Source: Ceratodon purpureus (lineage: Eukaryota > Streptophyta > Bryopsida > Pseudoditrichales > Ditrichaceae). From it: a DNA stretch of 64,000 nt. The position numbers were made by a program, and so were the translations under genes. The stretch covers positions 15,808,970 to 15,872,969 of the forward strand of contig CM026433.1 of NCBI GenBank assembly GCA_014871385.1, read 5' to 3'. Shown in pieces: positions 11,944 to 26,202 of this stretch. A model generated the notes under the pieces. The model made no database searches. It was not told the DNA's origin and saw only the letters and a program-made list of their open reading frames with translations. How positions within the stretch are numbered: the first letter of the stretch is position 1; every line of letters begins with the position of its first letter.

Positions 11944-13570
11944 ATTACCTAGTTTTAAAATTCTATGAATGGGCACTGCCGATAGATTGATCACAACAGT
12001 CCATAATATTTACAAATTAAATTTTTGACACTACAGTTCCTGAAGACCAAATTTTGGAATGAAATTTTGGATAGAGTTCTGCTTTCAAGACTTCACACGC
12101 TTGCATAGTGGTGGGCTGGTTCAAGTCTAAATCACAGGCTCTACCTGTACCTCCAGCCGCAAGTTACACACCGATTCTGCTGCTTTGCAACTTGAGAAGC
12201 TGAAATTGTGTGACAAACCCAGTATGATGATTCTTTAGACCAGTTTAGAGCGACGCAGACTCCGAAGCAACTACCATCTTCATAATCTTGATCTGGCCAC
12301 ATGGTGATGGATGATGTAGCTAGCGTGAGCACATAAGATACAGGAATTGTAATCAGAGTGGTGTTAAAAAGAGAAGTCAGTCACGTAAAAAGTTGCGGGG
12401 ATAGAGCGAGTTGGCGTCCAATCATGACTTTGTCAGTGCCAGGCCCAACTTTTGCAGGGATGCTGATCAAGAGTCCTGATCCAAGTCTGTCCAACCTTCT
12501 CTTGTTCTGCACTGTTCAATATCCAGCTTGCTTGCTCCTAATCTACGCCATCAGCTTGCATGTGCTTGTCCCCCTGCCCAGCCGGGCGATGCAATGTGAA
12601 CAGCATTTAAAGGCTTTGTATTGTCGCTAGAAAGGCATACTAAATTAACCAAATGGAAACAAGCAGGGAATAAGAACACCATGCTAGGAGTAGCTTATAA
12701 GGTTACACTTTTTTGTGAGAGTGGTGACCATGGAATAGCCAGTTAGACGACCTAGCTCTCTCCCAAAAGAGGTTAATTCCGTTATCCTCGAGAGATATGG
12801 TCTTGGATTAGCCAGTTTGACAGCGTCAAGCTAGAGGCCGGCTGGAGTAAAATGCAAGCACGGAGAGAGGATTGTGTAACTTAGATGGAGTAGCAGAGAC
12901 GGAGATGATGATGTGCCCGAAATAGTCAATTGGTTAACTTGTGCGTCTGTCTACTGAGTTCTTACTCTGCTCATCTCCCCAAGGCTGGGCTTCATGCGAG
13001 CAGTGAGTCCTCCAGCGGCTTTGCTTGTAATTCAAGCTGCAACGCTACTTCCATTATTGCGCAGCGGAAGCCTCTTGGATGCCACTTGCGGATTCTGTAC
13101 GTCGGTACCATTTGTCTGCATCCAGAGTCGTACTCTCAGAGGGAATCGCTCAGAGGCAACTTCGCTTGCCAGATTAATTTTGCTAATGGGATTTCACAGA
13201 GACTAATTATGTGTACATCCCTTGCTTTGATTCACGAAAGCTACAAGGTGGACGCTCGTCAGAGCAGACTTTCTAATTCGCAGCTTAGATTTTGAGTGCC
13301 GCCGTGATTGTCATGACTCGGGGTCACTTTCATCCATGCCCAAATTGTCTTGTAGAATGCCGTACTACTCAACCCTGGGAGTTATGTAGAAGTACAAGGC
13401 CCAACTGATTTCAAATCTATCACTGCAGGAACAATTTATGCGCAAATGTTTCTATAGCCATCTCTTACTTAATTCTCTCTTGTAGGCAAGTGCTCTGATT
13501 GCATGAAGTCGTGGAAGGAGAGGAATTGTTAAGGAGCTTTGGATTTTGTGGTTGCGGAGGGCAGGGTTTG
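11944..13570. other. Region upstream of the BPS1-like gene
   Basis: No coding frame here is supported. The ATG at 13503 is out of frame with the BPS1-like CDS and could be a short upstream ORF in its leader. The open frames at 12358-12630 and 12930-13295 lack recognisable features. Confidence 0.4.
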
Positions 13571-15155
13571 ATGGCGACCAAAGGGTCGACACTACCACGA
13601 GCAAACCAAAAGAAACCTCCAGCAGGTCCGAGCTCCAAGACTACTAGCGACCGTGGCGTGGACAAGTGCGAGGTGTTCTACGGGTCGCTTTCGGACAAAT
13701 TGAATGCGCTTGAGCAAGCAGTGCAGCCTAAATGGTTGACGCTGGAGTGGGTCTCGCTTGCAGTGGATTTCATGCGGTCTACTTTCTCGGACATGATGAT
13801 TTTGTTCGAGGACGTGCGCGCCCTCATGCCTGATGTCAAGGTGAGCGACGAGTTCTGGATTGAAGAGTACATGGTGGAGAGCATGAAGCTCCTGGACGTC
13901 TGCAATGTCCTAAAACCTGCCGTCTCCCGCTTCGAGCATTTCATGATGTGCGTGCAGCTCGTCGTGCAAACCGTTCAAAGGTACTAGACAATTAATCTTT
14001 CGCAATTCCTGTCATCAAAAAAATTATTCAATTTCTTCTCTATGATTAATTTTTTTTTCCACCTTCACGTATCTCAGATGCTCGGGAGGGAGCCAGGAAT
14101 TTGCATCAGACAAAACCCTAATGGTTGCGCTTCAGAGCTGCGAAGCTGAGCTCAATCAACTAGTGCACCTGCCGCTCGCCCTAGAAAATTCTGCGCAGTC
14201 GTCCTCCACGCAGTCAGAAAATGAATTGCGGCCCACGGAGAGTCCCTTACGACATGCGAGCATTGCCCTCGGAGAGAAATTCAGCGTCGAGAGTATCAAC
14301 ATCAACAGCGCGAGTGCGCAGCCGTCGCCGGTTAGTCGCAACGGAAGCTCCAAGAGCGGGAGGGGCACAGTAGCGTTAACCCTAGTGATGCGAGCGACGC
14401 GCGAGACGACGGACTTCGTGGCCAGTGTGCTCATCTGGGCACTCAAGCGTGACCCCTCGTCACACCCCGCGTCCACGGTGTGGCAGCAGAATCTAGAAGT
14501 GTTCCGCGGGGACGAAACCCTATGGTCGCCCTCCTTCCGCCGACTGCAGGAGCGCCTCCGCAAGGAACTGTTCGAGATTCTGCGCGACGAGCGCTCCGCC
14601 GCACGCCGACAATTTCGGCAATTCACGTTCGAAGAGCTCAAGCTCGTTGAGGAGTGTACTGCAGACCTTCGCGCGGAGGTTGAAGAACTCGCAGAACGAG
14701 GAAAAAGTAGTGGCGCTCAGCCGACATCGCTGCAATTCTTGGAGAATCTGGCGCAGGACTTGACGAACCTCCTCGACAAAATCCAGGTACGATCAGAGCT
14801 AACTTGTACAAATAAGTAAATAAATAAATAAATAATTAATAAACCCAGGCTGGAAGTTGTTAAATTCTCAAATGAATATATATCGGTCCTAAATTAAGTT
14901 AGTTACAGTTTGTTCCGATCCAACATGATTTAAGCAAGAGTTGATTCAAGTTTGGGTAACTTTGTTCTCACAACTTAACTTAGCTAATTCACAATGATAA
15001 ATATATATATGCATATGCATACACATGATCAGACGAGGTTGGAGAAAGTGTCAAGTCAAGTGAACCAGCTGTTCGATGAACTCGTCCAAGCCCGGAAGAA
15101 GCTCCTGGACGCTGCCCAGCGGCCTGGCACCATCCACCGCACTCTCACCTTCTGA
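13571..15155 (+). CDS. BYPASS1 (BPS1/ROH1)-like protein, three exons
   Basis: Exons 13571-13980, 14078-14786 and 15033-15155 join in consistent phase (GT-AG introns) to give 413 residues. The start is the ATG of MATKGSTLPRANQ. The family core is visible: VDKCEVFYGSLSDKLNAL, then WLTLEWVSLAVDFMRSTFSDM, the WIEEYMVESMKLLDVCNVL motif, and a C-terminal helix RLEKVSSQVNQLFDELVQAR followed by RKKLLDAAQRPGT. BPS1-family proteins of flowering plants are typically about 350 residues and limit production or export of a root-derived, carotenoid-linked growth signal; ROH1 members bind exocyst EXO70. The C-terminus (IHRTLTF) and the exon 2 insert, rich in Ser and charged residues, account for the extra length. 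Family assignment is from remembered consensus and is strong; molecular function in this organism is inferred. Confidence 0.88.
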
Positions 15156-17879
15156 CCCCGACAGTCCGACTCCACTCCTCTCCACTCACCCAGCTCCTTC
15201 AACTTCACCGCCAGTGACCATCATCGTCATTCATTCATTCATTCATTCGCCTCTCTCTCTCTCTCTCTGCACATGATTACAGTCTTACTTGTGCCACCAT
15301 TAGTTAATTAATTCATTCTGGGATTCAGCCCTATGGCATATATCCTCTGCAACAGGAATCAGGATCATGCACACCAATATTGATCCATTCAAGCCCATAA
15401 TGTTCACTTGTTTGCTGATAATAATGATACATGAGTAGAGTAGTAGTACTTACTACTGGTACCCACTTCATGTTCAAATTCTCTAGTCTTAGGGTACTGA
15501 CTCTGACTCTCAAATTTTGTACCATATGCATGTATCTGTAATTTATATGCGTTGTGTAGGTAAACCATGGCAATCAGTCTGTGTGTTTGCATGGATTCTA
15601 TCATGTTAGGCAGTGTAGTGTAGTGTAGTGTAGTGTCGTGTAGTGCAGGATTCATTGTGAGAACTAAGCTGTAAGGAGATCAACAAATTTTGCCATAAGC
15701 TTACTGGAGTCAGCTTGCCATACCAAGGCTGCGCAGCTAATTGGCACCAAGTTATTCATATTGTATACAATTGTGACCTTCCAGCAGGAGTATGCAACAG
15801 CCTTGCAAGAGCTACGTCCGTAAATCCTGTCCATAGGCCCATGGTTACTGTGGTTGGCCTTTGTGGATTAATGGATCATGGGAACTTGTCAATCCCTGTT
15901 TCATGTTGTAATTCAATATCTAGGCAGTATAGAGTTGGTAATGTGGCATCTTGTCAACTCTGAGTGAAAAGTACCTCACAAGCAAAAGGAAATGGGAAAG
16001 AACCCTGTTATCTTTTTAAACTAATGTGAATCAAACATTCGTTCCTTGTAAAAGAGGAACAACAGTGTGTTCTGAATTTACATTGCTCCAAAATGAGGTC
16101 AAGCTCTTCTTATTTCAACTGAAATAGAACCACTGAAGAGAATGGTGCCTGGAATGGTATTTTGAAATGAATAGTCACAAGCTTCACTAATAAGAATCAA
16201 ATCTAATTTCAATGATAATGATCCTTTAACCCTAAACACCTAAACGACCAAAAATTGGTTGATCTCATTCTTTCAAGTTCCATAAGTGTCATCCAAATGA
16301 CAATTTTTCATACATTTTTTAATGTTAAAAAGTTGTGAGAAATCTATTTATTTTCATTAATGAATTCTTTATATAATAACTTCATGAATTTTGGTGCCTC
16401 CTTATAGTTCAAAACATCAATACCGTGTATGTATTCAAAAATTTCTAACTACAGACAGCTGAATTATAGTTTTGACTATTGGGATGATCCTTTTTTCATT
16501 TGAAGTAAACTAAATTATGAAATGTAGCTTGACAAATATATTTTCTAGTCCAATTTAAAATTCCAAAACATCCCTAAAATTGAGTGATTTTAATCTAGTA
16601 TAAGATGAAAGGGTATAACCGTGGTTACCACTTGATTTTCCACAGTTTTAGGTCTTTTCATCATATTTTTTAATTAAAACATAATTTCTGAACACGGTAA
16701 CTAGTACAAGGTTTTTGGTTGTCATATAGATCTATGGTAAACATTCTATAATTCTTAAGTCTAACTTATATTTGATATGAATTTTTTTTGTTTGTTATGA
16801 TTTGAAAATTCATATCAATCACATAATGAAATCAATAATTTTGATAAACTACTATTTGTAGATAACATGTGTATTTAGATAAGAAAAAAAAAAATCAGTA
16901 TTTTATATTATTAACAATAACCAAATCGAGCATCCAGAGTTGAAGTCTATTTCCGTGGCCATAGGCTCAAGCATTTGGGGGTTAATTCTTCAAGTTTCAA
17001 GTCTAATTATTAAGATAAAAATAAAGATAAAGTAACAACTTATATCATGGGATTGATATAAAATGTAAAAAATGCAATACAACTGGACCAATCTTATTTC
17101 ACTATAATATTGGAGAATAAAAATTAAGGAATATGTACTTGACAAAAAAACATGCATCAATAATTCTCAAAGTTATGGAGAATTTAAATTATGCACAGCT
17201 TTGGACACATGCCTAAGTCCACAAGACGTAGGATAATGATAAATTATTACTTCCTTATTTCAAGTGTTTACAATTAAATAACAAAAAACCAATAACAAAA
17301 ACATCAACTACCAAAAGATTGTATCCAAAAACATTATATCCACATACTGAATAATGGCTATATAATATAACATTTGATATTCACTACAATAGGCTAGTAG
17401 CAGCTGATGCAGGAAATAACTTATTAAAATCTATATAAATGTTTTGGAATTTTTTGACTCTATTTGTTAGAAAACAAATTAAATGGAATTGCGGTACAAC
17501 CCAAAGTTACCTGAATTCAAGCGGCATGAGGCAAAATTTAGCAAAATGGTACCAAACATGTTCTAAACACATAAAACCACTTATACAAAAAAACCATGGT
17601 ATACAACCCGGGGGATTACTTATAAATTTTTATCTGGAATGTTGTGATCAAATATATGGTCTACTTTATTCTTATGATGTAAAATTTTGAAATTTTTTGC
17701 ACGTAATATAGAGAGAATAAAATATGAAAATTTGGCTTATAACTAATATATGGTTCTAGATAATACAACAGCATTTTGATTTTTACATCTAATATACATT
17801 CTATTAAATAGGTATGAAATCCACATGTTCCAATTCTCCCTTCATTTCCCTTGTCCTCTCAACTCCTCTTATTCTATTA

Positions 17880-17942
<63 letters not shown>

Positions 17943-19715
17943 TAGAATAATGGGCTTGAGTGGGTTGGCCCAAAAAAAACCTGGAATCGTATTCTTAACA
18001 ATATATAGATATAAAAAGTGAAAGAAACATCTTTAATCTTTGAACTTCACTTTTTTGATTTACTTTAATTCCTTCTAATTTACTAAGGGATAGAAATATT
18101 TCTTCCACAATGAAATTATAAGTAATTATATGGACCCTAAAAACATAAAAGTTAGAATATTAAGAAATTGAAGGGTCCATAAATATCCCCCAAAAAAACC
18201 CATTACCATAAGTGATATACAATACCCCCCAAAGAGTAGATCACCTATGCACACAATGATTTATTGAATTAAGATTAGTAATACAAGCAATAAAGGTAAA
18301 GTTAAAAATAGAAGTAGCACCCTTCTCTAATGAAAGTAACTCTAAACACCTATGAAATAAGATAAATGCCTAAGTTAGAGATAATCATAATTTAAAATTG
18401 CCCAAATTTATTAAATTATTTTTTTAACTTGGTAACCACTTGTGGCACTTTAATAAAGCATTAGTCAAAACAACGCCTAAGCTGCTAATAGCTTAGGGTA
18501 GTCAAGTTCACTAAAATATGAGATATCTGTTGATTGACAAGAGTATTTGTTTCATATAACTGCCCAAGTTCAAACCCTTATGGACTCTTTTGAGACGATG
18601 TGCTACACAAGTCACTTGGCACTAGTTAGTGAACAATTGCCTCCACAAAAAGAGTGGCACCAACCAATCACCCACCATATGATGTGATGCCATGAGAGAC
18701 AGTGATGTTGTTTGCTAACATAATAAAGTAGCCTTAGCTACCAAAAACTAATTATTTGTCTAAGGTGGATTATGTTGTTGGAGAAGGAATTGGTCAAATT
18801 CTAATCTTCTTTTATAGAGGAGGATGTACATGGCATGTTGAATGGATATGGCATTGAAATTTTTGAATGTATTTCTTATGGTGGTTTTGAACATCTTGAA
18901 TTCATCCTCAAGTGGTTCCATTGATGGAATATGGATGGCAGCTCTCGCACGAGCCGAAATGATAATAAGGGGGTCTATTTTCAACCTCTAGCAGCAATGC
19001 TTTCACTAAATGATTGGTATTTGTTGATTCTTGCTTCAAGAGTTTGTGAAAATAATTCTATCATTGGTGCAGTGTATGAATTCAATGAATTGTATGGTAA
19101 GATTTTGGTCGATATTTTGTAGGTGGTTTGCTTTGATAGGGTCATCTTTTGACACATAGTATGTTAGATTTTAATCTACGGTTACACCAAAATTTTTGAG
19201 TTCGATATGTATGAGAGAGTAAACAAGCACCGATTATATTTATTTTAAAGATTAGTGTTGAAGGTACTTGCGTTCATGAGAATGTAGCATCAAGATTGGT
19301 TGGAGGAGACTACTTGTTCTATGATTTTCTATGCAACATTCTTTAGTCTTTGATTTTGTGGGAATCTAAAAATTTAGAAATTCTCGGATTAGATTGGTTC
19401 GAGATTAGAATTTAGAGTACCTTTCATTTTTTTGGTTAAGTTGGTATAATTAGGCTAGAAATGATCCGATTTTATAGTTATACGAAACCGGATCAATAGA
19501 AGTTGTAAGAATAGTTAAGTGGCTGTAACTCTTGGAGTCTTGGATAGGAAATTAGATCCTTTCCAGTCAGGGGACTTTATAGTAATCGTTTTGATCCGAT
19601 CCAGTGAAATGGTTGTGATGATGAAGATAATGGTCAGTGGCGGGTACGGTTAACGATTGGAATTAAGATGTGCTTGGTATATAAGCATGGTCATTTTTGC
19701 AACTGACTGTTAGGA
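15156..19715. other. AT-rich intergenic stretch, no gene seen
   Basis: Downstream of the BPS1-like gene there are simple repeats: ATTC repeats at about 15228-15250, CT at about 15253-15268, and GTGTA repeats near 15613-15641. From about 16,000 the DNA is strongly AT-rich and stop-dense on both strands. The short frames near 17439-17690 and 18760-19122 have no recognisable domain. This looks like old transposon-derived or unconstrained intergenic DNA. Confidence 0.5.
17882..17938. repeat. TA dinucleotide microsatellite
   Basis: Uninterrupted alternating TA, about 28 repeats. It is perfectly self-complementary, so it may extrude as a hairpin and may be length-unstable or misassembled. Confidence 0.95.
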
Positions 19716-20707
19716 GTGAACAAGTGGAGAGGTGTTTTTCCAATTCACCAGCAGTTGGATTGCCGGGGTCTTGTCTATCACGTTTGGCAGTGGCGGGATA
19801 GTGAGACCTGTAGAGGTGTAGACATGGCGCATCATACGGTTGCACTTAGATCCGTCGCCTCTTTGGTTTCGAGCGGGGAACATGACAATCAACAACTAGT
19901 AGAGGACGTCACTCAAATAGGATGTCAAGGCCTCTTAGCGCATCCCTCAATCTTGAGAAGCGAGGAGATGGTGAGAAAGTTTATAGTGGATAAGGAGAAC
20001 GAGTGAGAGGGAACTTTGAGGAGAGATCCCAAATTGTGGTCCTCGGAGCATTGGGCAAACATGTACTTGTTTTCTCGCCATGGACTTAGTTGAGCTAGGA
20101 GGGCAGATAAGTTCTTGGTCAACAAGTTTGTGAAGTAGATCAATCCAAAGGATGGATTTTCGGTAGCAGAATGTCGCCCCAGAACGTTTCAGGATGACGT
20201 GGTCGTGAAGTTGATTTCTAGAATTGGAAAGAAGCCTTCTCGCTTTTTTCCATATTTGTTCTTCCTCTACATTAAATAGGATTGTCTGACAAGACCAGAA
20301 CGACATCAGCTCCGAATTGCTCGGGAGATGCTGGAGTTTGGAATTGACCCAAAAAACCTAATGGTGGGGGCCTCGGAAGCGGAAACAAAACATGAGTTGA
20401 TGAGCGACAACGACGTCCTAGAGCTGCAGCAACAGCCCACACCACCAAACCGTGTTCAAAGAATGCAGCCTTGCATCGAAAGATTCACTCGCGACCCGCG
20501 AGACATTGACATCATCCTTCAACTTTTCGGATGATCCGTTCCGCACAGTACGGGAGGAAATCTGGGAGTTGCAGAAACACTACAAGAGGCCGGAGACAGT
20601 GATCTAGTGGGCCTGTGCTATGATGGATAACTGTGAGCCCAAAAAATTGATCCGGTAATTGGAGGAGTTCATAACGCAGCCCCAATTCAGAGAAGATAAG
20701 GAGCGGT
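19716..20707 (+). pseudogene. Decayed retroelement-type reading frame
   Basis: A single plus-strand frame runs across this stretch with in-frame stops (TGA, TGA, TAG, TAG and more after 20,530). The recoverable parts include a W...HW...Y-type segment (LWSSEHWANMYLF), DKFLVNKF, NPKDGFSVAECR, ISRIGKKPSRFFPYLFFLY and MLEFGIDP. The order and spacing recall residues ~80-220 of the protein encoded in the LTRs at 35,583 (there WTAQLWRETYGF, then LRKTKKQATCLPSFLIHLY, then EEVREYDELL). I infer a relic of a related element. It is cut off by the left end of the CACTA transposon at 20,708. The relationship rests on pattern similarity only. Confidence 0.45.
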
Positions 20708-20722
20708 CACTAGTAGGAATTT
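20708..20722 (+). repeat. Left terminal inverted repeat of the CACTA element
   Basis: CACTAGTAGGAATTT, followed by GGTCTTTTAGGACTG, which resembles known plant CACTA ends. Confidence 0.65.
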
Positions 20723-21595
20723 GGTCTTTTAGGACTGAGAAAATGACTGAATTTGGTGTCATTAAGGACAGTGTTCCTGAAAAATGACCTAGTCAATACG
20801 GACCGGTCATTCCAGTAACTGGGTCATTTAGGACCAATTTACCCAAGTCGTAAACTGGTTTCTCGGAGTTACTGCCTGTTCGAGTATCCGCGTAGGTGGG
20901 ACATTGCAATTTGTACATCTCGGTTGTTGAGTTCTACAATTTCCATGATTCCGTGACAATCACTCAGAATCTTTTGCTGTTCAAGTTTCGATACATGAAC
21001 TACTGCGGTTGATCATCTAAGTTGTTTTGTTCATTACGGCTGTCTTTGCCAAGAGCAATCTTATCTGCTCCGATTCCGACAGTGCCACCCGGCAACAAAT
21101 CCTCATTCAGTGCTTGGCAATCCCGTAACTCTCGGATTGCATCCTCCCTAGTAATTGAATGCCGCGTGGATGAATTTGATTAGTCTGTTCTCGTGTTTTC
21201 TTATTTTATTTTATTTTTTAAAAATTTAATATATTACAATCGAGCGCTACCAGATCTAGCCACTTGGATATCGTCACTGCCATTTGTTTCCGTGAGATTA
21301 AAACATGACCCCAACGAGGGGAACCAGTTCCATTACATAAGAAATGAAGTAACCAACAATCAGCCCCTTTCATGGGGACATCCGCTTCCCAGCTGAAAAC
21401 ACAGATTACCTCCCCTCGTTCTATGTGTCGCCACATCAGCCTCATCCAAAAAAAAGGCGGCTTTCTGAAATGTAGACTCTACTTCCACAAATTCTTGCCC
21501 AATACATGTCTCACTGTCAACACATAACCAACCTTTGCCCAACTATCACAATCCATTCTTTAACAGACATTACAAATCAGCCGGGGAGAAATCTA

Positions 21596-24500
21596 TCACT
21601 TCTCCAAGATGGTGAGATGCTCCAACCATAGAACGCTGGAACCGACTACGTCATTCAAATTCTCTTGTTCAGCTTCCTCTACAGGAACCAATAGAGGTAC
21701 ATTCACTCCGACCCTCTTCAACTCCACCCGCACAAACTTTGGTGGGATAGGACAATTGTGAAATACGCCTGACCCACCCATTCCGATGACAACGCCAGTC
21801 GCTACCCGTATCACTGGGTCCTCCTTATGCGCCAGCCAGACTTTGTCACCGACTTGCAACTGCGACAATATTGTAACATCAGTGCCTATGTATACGAACG
21901 CGAAGAAGTCATCAGATTAATTAAAAAAAAATTAAAAAATAGAAAAAAAGACAAATAAAAAAAATAAAATTGAATTTAAAAAATGTCATAGGTTTCCCGC
22001 ATATGACATCCTCTGATACATTGCCTAAAGTCAAGATTGCAATGTAGATATCGTTACCTTTGTGATGTTTGAAGTCGATGACTGTACTCCTTCAGTAGTA
22101 CCATTTTTCGCCTGCAACATATGAACCCATACAACCTCAATCACCATATTCGATCAGAGGAACTGAAACGTAGAGGGAATTGTACGTGCCATCAACTGCG
22201 ATGAGAATATATGTTGGAACTTCATAGTGTTAATGGCAACTGGCTATTTCATTATCTATGATGACACATTCAATTTGAAAGATTCGACCTGTATGAACAA
22301 TAGTATGTTTCTTCACTATCTTCATTAGACTCTCCGCAAGTGGAAACGACTCACAACAACAAGGTAAACGTTTAGTCATGCCAGTGTATGCAAGTTATAA
22401 GAGGATTTTTATCATACGTACTACGTCCACAATATACTTAGTGTACTCTTATACTAGATTTAGACTGAGACCAGTAGAGTCGTAATTTTGTTGTGTAGAC
22501 TTATTGAAATGGTTACTGGACAGAAGATGGTTCGGAGATAACTACGACGTTCTAGACTAATTACCATAACATACATTTCTTACGTTTCATCAGATTACAG
22601 TCAATCAAGCATTAAAAAGGCAAATGTTTCAGATTGCTGACGTAAGAACATCTTGGATTTCAAAAAAAGGTGTGGCTCAGTACATCTCCCAGTGAGGACA
22701 AGACGGTACTAACCTGGGTTACCGTTTCTCTGTCATTGATCTGTCCCGGTCGAAGCCGATCCTGCATTCACATGTGCTACAGTTTATAATTATTATCCGA
22801 ATGCAACTAACATTACCCTACATCCCACTTTGAAAACGAAAAAATTATATAATTCTGCAGAATTGAAACACATGGGAAAGGTAGAGTCACTTATCTTAGC
22901 AACTTTAGCCAGATACATCCTACGTTGAGTCAAGTTAGAAGCGCATAAGGACAAAGATTCCTTGTAAGCAGAGAAAACAAATTTAACGTTAAATTTGTTG
23001 GAAGGCCAGTAATTTTACCATCACTTTTGCGGATTTTGATTTCCCTTTTGAAAATTCGACAAGGTCATCATCACTGCAAATCTGCAGATAAGTACCCATC
23101 CATGAATCTAATGAGTCAGACAATATTTCAAGCATTTAAGGGTAGTCACAGCAACACAGACAAATACAGTCCCTTCTGTAGTCAGTCGTTTTCGCCAATT
23201 TCACTGCCCAAATAATATCATTCACAAAAACAAACCAAATTTCAGCATACGTAACATTTTGTTCCATTTTATATAAGTGTGAAATATAAGGGTTCACACA
23301 AAATTGTGCCGATTATAGTGCTTCTTTGTCATACACAGGATATGTTCAAGTCACCATGTGTTTGAACTTGAATGGCTTACCTTCTGGTTGGACACAGATT
23401 TTTTGACATTTTCTCTGATGAGATCCCCCTGTTCATTGCCTTCTTCATCGAAGGATTTGCAGAGGATATCCCAATACCTGTCTTGGTCTTGTATACCATT
23501 GGTTTTGTCAAGAACAGGTGACGTTGGTGTCTTCAGTTTTACACTCGCTTCACCTGCATCTGCACTGCATGTCCGGTTCACAATTCCAACATCTCCATCA
23601 TGTTTACCTGTAATACTACTGAGCACTGATTCCAAAATGTTCTGCAAATTCGCGAGCCGGTTGTTTGTCTCCGCCTGATTGCGCTCCATGGCAGAAAGAC
23701 GCCGAGAGTTCTTCCAGTCCATGTCCTTTTCGGTCGGGATCAGATACTTTGTCAGTAATCCATCACTATTGCATAAAGAACAAGTACTGAAGACACAGTC
23801 TCCAATATCTAAAACCATAGAGTCGACAATTAAAGACATGCCTCTAATTTAACATTTTATTTGTTTATAAACGTACAACCACATGTAAACGAATATTATT
23901 GCACTCATCAGCATACTTTCAGCACCTACTCTGAAATAAACATAATCCACGGAATCAATGAAAACGATAAATTTTTCGGAAATGAACTTTGTAGATTACA
24001 TACGACACAAACATTGACCTGATACCCCTACTGATATGAATTAAGAAACTTCCCTTCAATTCCCAAACATGCAGAAGAAAGAGTTCCTACCTGGCTTTGG
24101 GTGTTCTCGTGTGAAATTTTTAGTTCATCGGCAACTTCCACTAATCCAGGTTGTCCGTCTTGCTCTCTCTTCTAGAAATGTATATTATCAAAATAAATTC
24201 AAGTGTATGCGAATCAGTACTACGGATAAAAACTTAATACCAAGGTGAAAGTATTCAATAATCTCATGACATCAGTTACACGAAACTGAGAAACACAAGA
24301 ACCAGCATTGCAGACACTCACCAGCTTTGCGGCTTTACCTGCGTAACCCTGACGGCCTACGCGAGGATTGTGGGCCACTTTACTTCTTCTCTCGGACATT
24401 CTCTCAGATTCCTGCTTGGAGTCTGCAGAATCCCAGTACTTATTTATTGATCCCCATTCCTTATCCGTGTATCTCCCCGGTGCCTTTTTTTCCCGCCATG

Positions 24501-26202
24501 AAGACGTTTCATGCGTTCACGGTCTTTTCGCATCCATGTTTTGATCATTTTATCCATCGAATTGTCGGTCACCTCGTAATCCACAAAGTCAAACTTCTGT
24601 CGCAATGCATCTCGCAGTTTGGCCTTCAAATTCTCATTCTGTTCCTCATATCTAATCACGCTCATGTCCAAGAAGCGTGGAGACAAGTCTCTGACCATTT
24701 CCTGCCACTTCAGATGACCCGAACAGCCGCTATCTATAATGCCTTTAGGACTAACTTGCACAACATATGGCCTTAGCCCGGCTGACTCTTGCTTCCTTGC
24801 CAACTCATCGGCTTCACGTTTGTTTGCTCTTCTCACGCGTTTTTTAATCAAATCATCTTTCACAGATGGAGATCCTGCTGCCACATTATTTTCATTTCCA
24901 TCCATGTGCACTCCTGTCCTATCTGTTACGGTGGGGGCATTCGAAGGAGTAACATACTGCCAGTTTCCAGGAAAGTTGGGCAACGACATACCTCCCATCA
25001 TGTTCAACGTGTCTGTACCGCAACTATGTTGAGGCACATGTACATACATCCTTGCAGAGGGTACCGTCGGCGGCAATGCTGTGGAAGACGATGGAAACGT
25101 ACCTTCCTTCGAGAATGGATTCGAAGTGCCGTGCCCTGACGCCGGGACATGCTTAGCTCTTTCGCGAACAGGACGTACGGTTTCTTCTTTAGATGAAGAT
25201 ACCCCACCTTTTTCCGCCCTTGAAGTACGCGCCCTTGAAGTTCCCGCAGGATTGTCATTTTCTGCGTTAGATGACGAGGACTTCTCAGACTCTCGTGACA
25301 GAAGGAAACAGCCACATACAAATTAAGAATTCTGTTAATTTGAACAGAACACACCGGGGACTTCTAAATATACCTCAAATACTTGCATTTTTAGGTATTA
25401 CGTTCACTGGGTCGGTGGTAATTCTCTCCCACAACTCCCGTTTAATCAATGCAGGCATGCGCTAACATAGGAAAAACAAATTCTACATGCGACGATGAGG
25501 GAGTACTGTTTTAACGTCAAAGAATCTTGTGATTCAACAAGAAGCAGAACTACTGAGCGTTTCACGAAATTACAGTTAGAGTTAAAGGAATTCATTGTTT
25601 CAAAACCACACCTGCTTCCTCGGTATTATAAGAACCGTCACTCTCCTTCACGTCGTCTCCCTCGTCCTCCGCGTCGTCTTCTTCACTTCCTGTCGTGCGT
25701 TCTCCACCGCAGTCGACGGCGGTTGCCTTTCCCACCCTCTCACTCCGCCTACTCGGTAGCTGTCGGCTAGGGCTTCTTTTTTTACCGGCCTTGCGCTTTG
25801 TCTCCCGGATTGAAGTTGTGCTGCACAGGAAACAACGTGAGGTTTAACCCTGCCACATGAGTTTCCAGCAACCTCAAGTACGCATGGAAGCGAAAAGACC
25901 CTACCTTCTCCATTTCCAGGTATGCATACAATACATCAGTGAACTGTAAGATCTCGACCGTAAATACTGACACGTGTCACACATCCGAAGTAGCAGACCA
26001 CAATATTGATAGGGTTTAAGTGGAAAAATCATACTTACAACGCCTTTGAGGCAGCGACACAAGGTTCCAGGAAAGCTTGCATTCTCGCAACTCTCTCGTT
26101 CCTCTCTTGCTCGTACTCGTTGATCTCCATCTCCTCCTCGGATTCTTCTGTAGACTCCACAACGTCATCCTTGTGCTCGTCTCTATATCTTTTCCGCGCC
26201 AT
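21596..26202 (-). CDS. CACTA accessory gene, Ptta/TNPA-like with DUF8039-type C-terminus
   Basis: A multi-exon minus-strand gene starting at the ATG of MARKRYRDEHKDD (26,202), whose first exon ends at a perfect GTAAGTAT donor. Exon-like blocks follow near 25,943-25,905, 25,830-25,617 (basic then acidic, EEDDAEDEGDD), about 25,458-25,374 (PALIKRELWERITTDPVN), about 25,305-24,424, 23,839-23,351 and 21,868-21,596. The 24.4-25.3 kb block carries the Ptta/En/Spm-type core: HLKWQEMVRDLSPRFLD, LRQKFDFVDYEV, then basic RKDRERMKRLHGGKKRHRGD and SINKYWDSADSKQESERMSE. The 23.4-23.8 kb block adds a coiled coil (AMERNQAETNNRLANLQNIL). The last exon (VGDKVWLAHKEDPVIRVATG and PIPPKFVRVEL, then VLWLEHL) resembles the C-terminal domain of plant CACTA accessory proteins. 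TNPA-type proteins bind subterminal repeats to help transposition. I could not fix every splice site, and exon 1 to 2 phase is unresolved. Confidence 0.6.

Noticed and set aside
15715-15963. 82-codon open frame after the BPS1-like gene
   Set aside because: No ATG in a good context, no domain, lies in repeat-rich flank.
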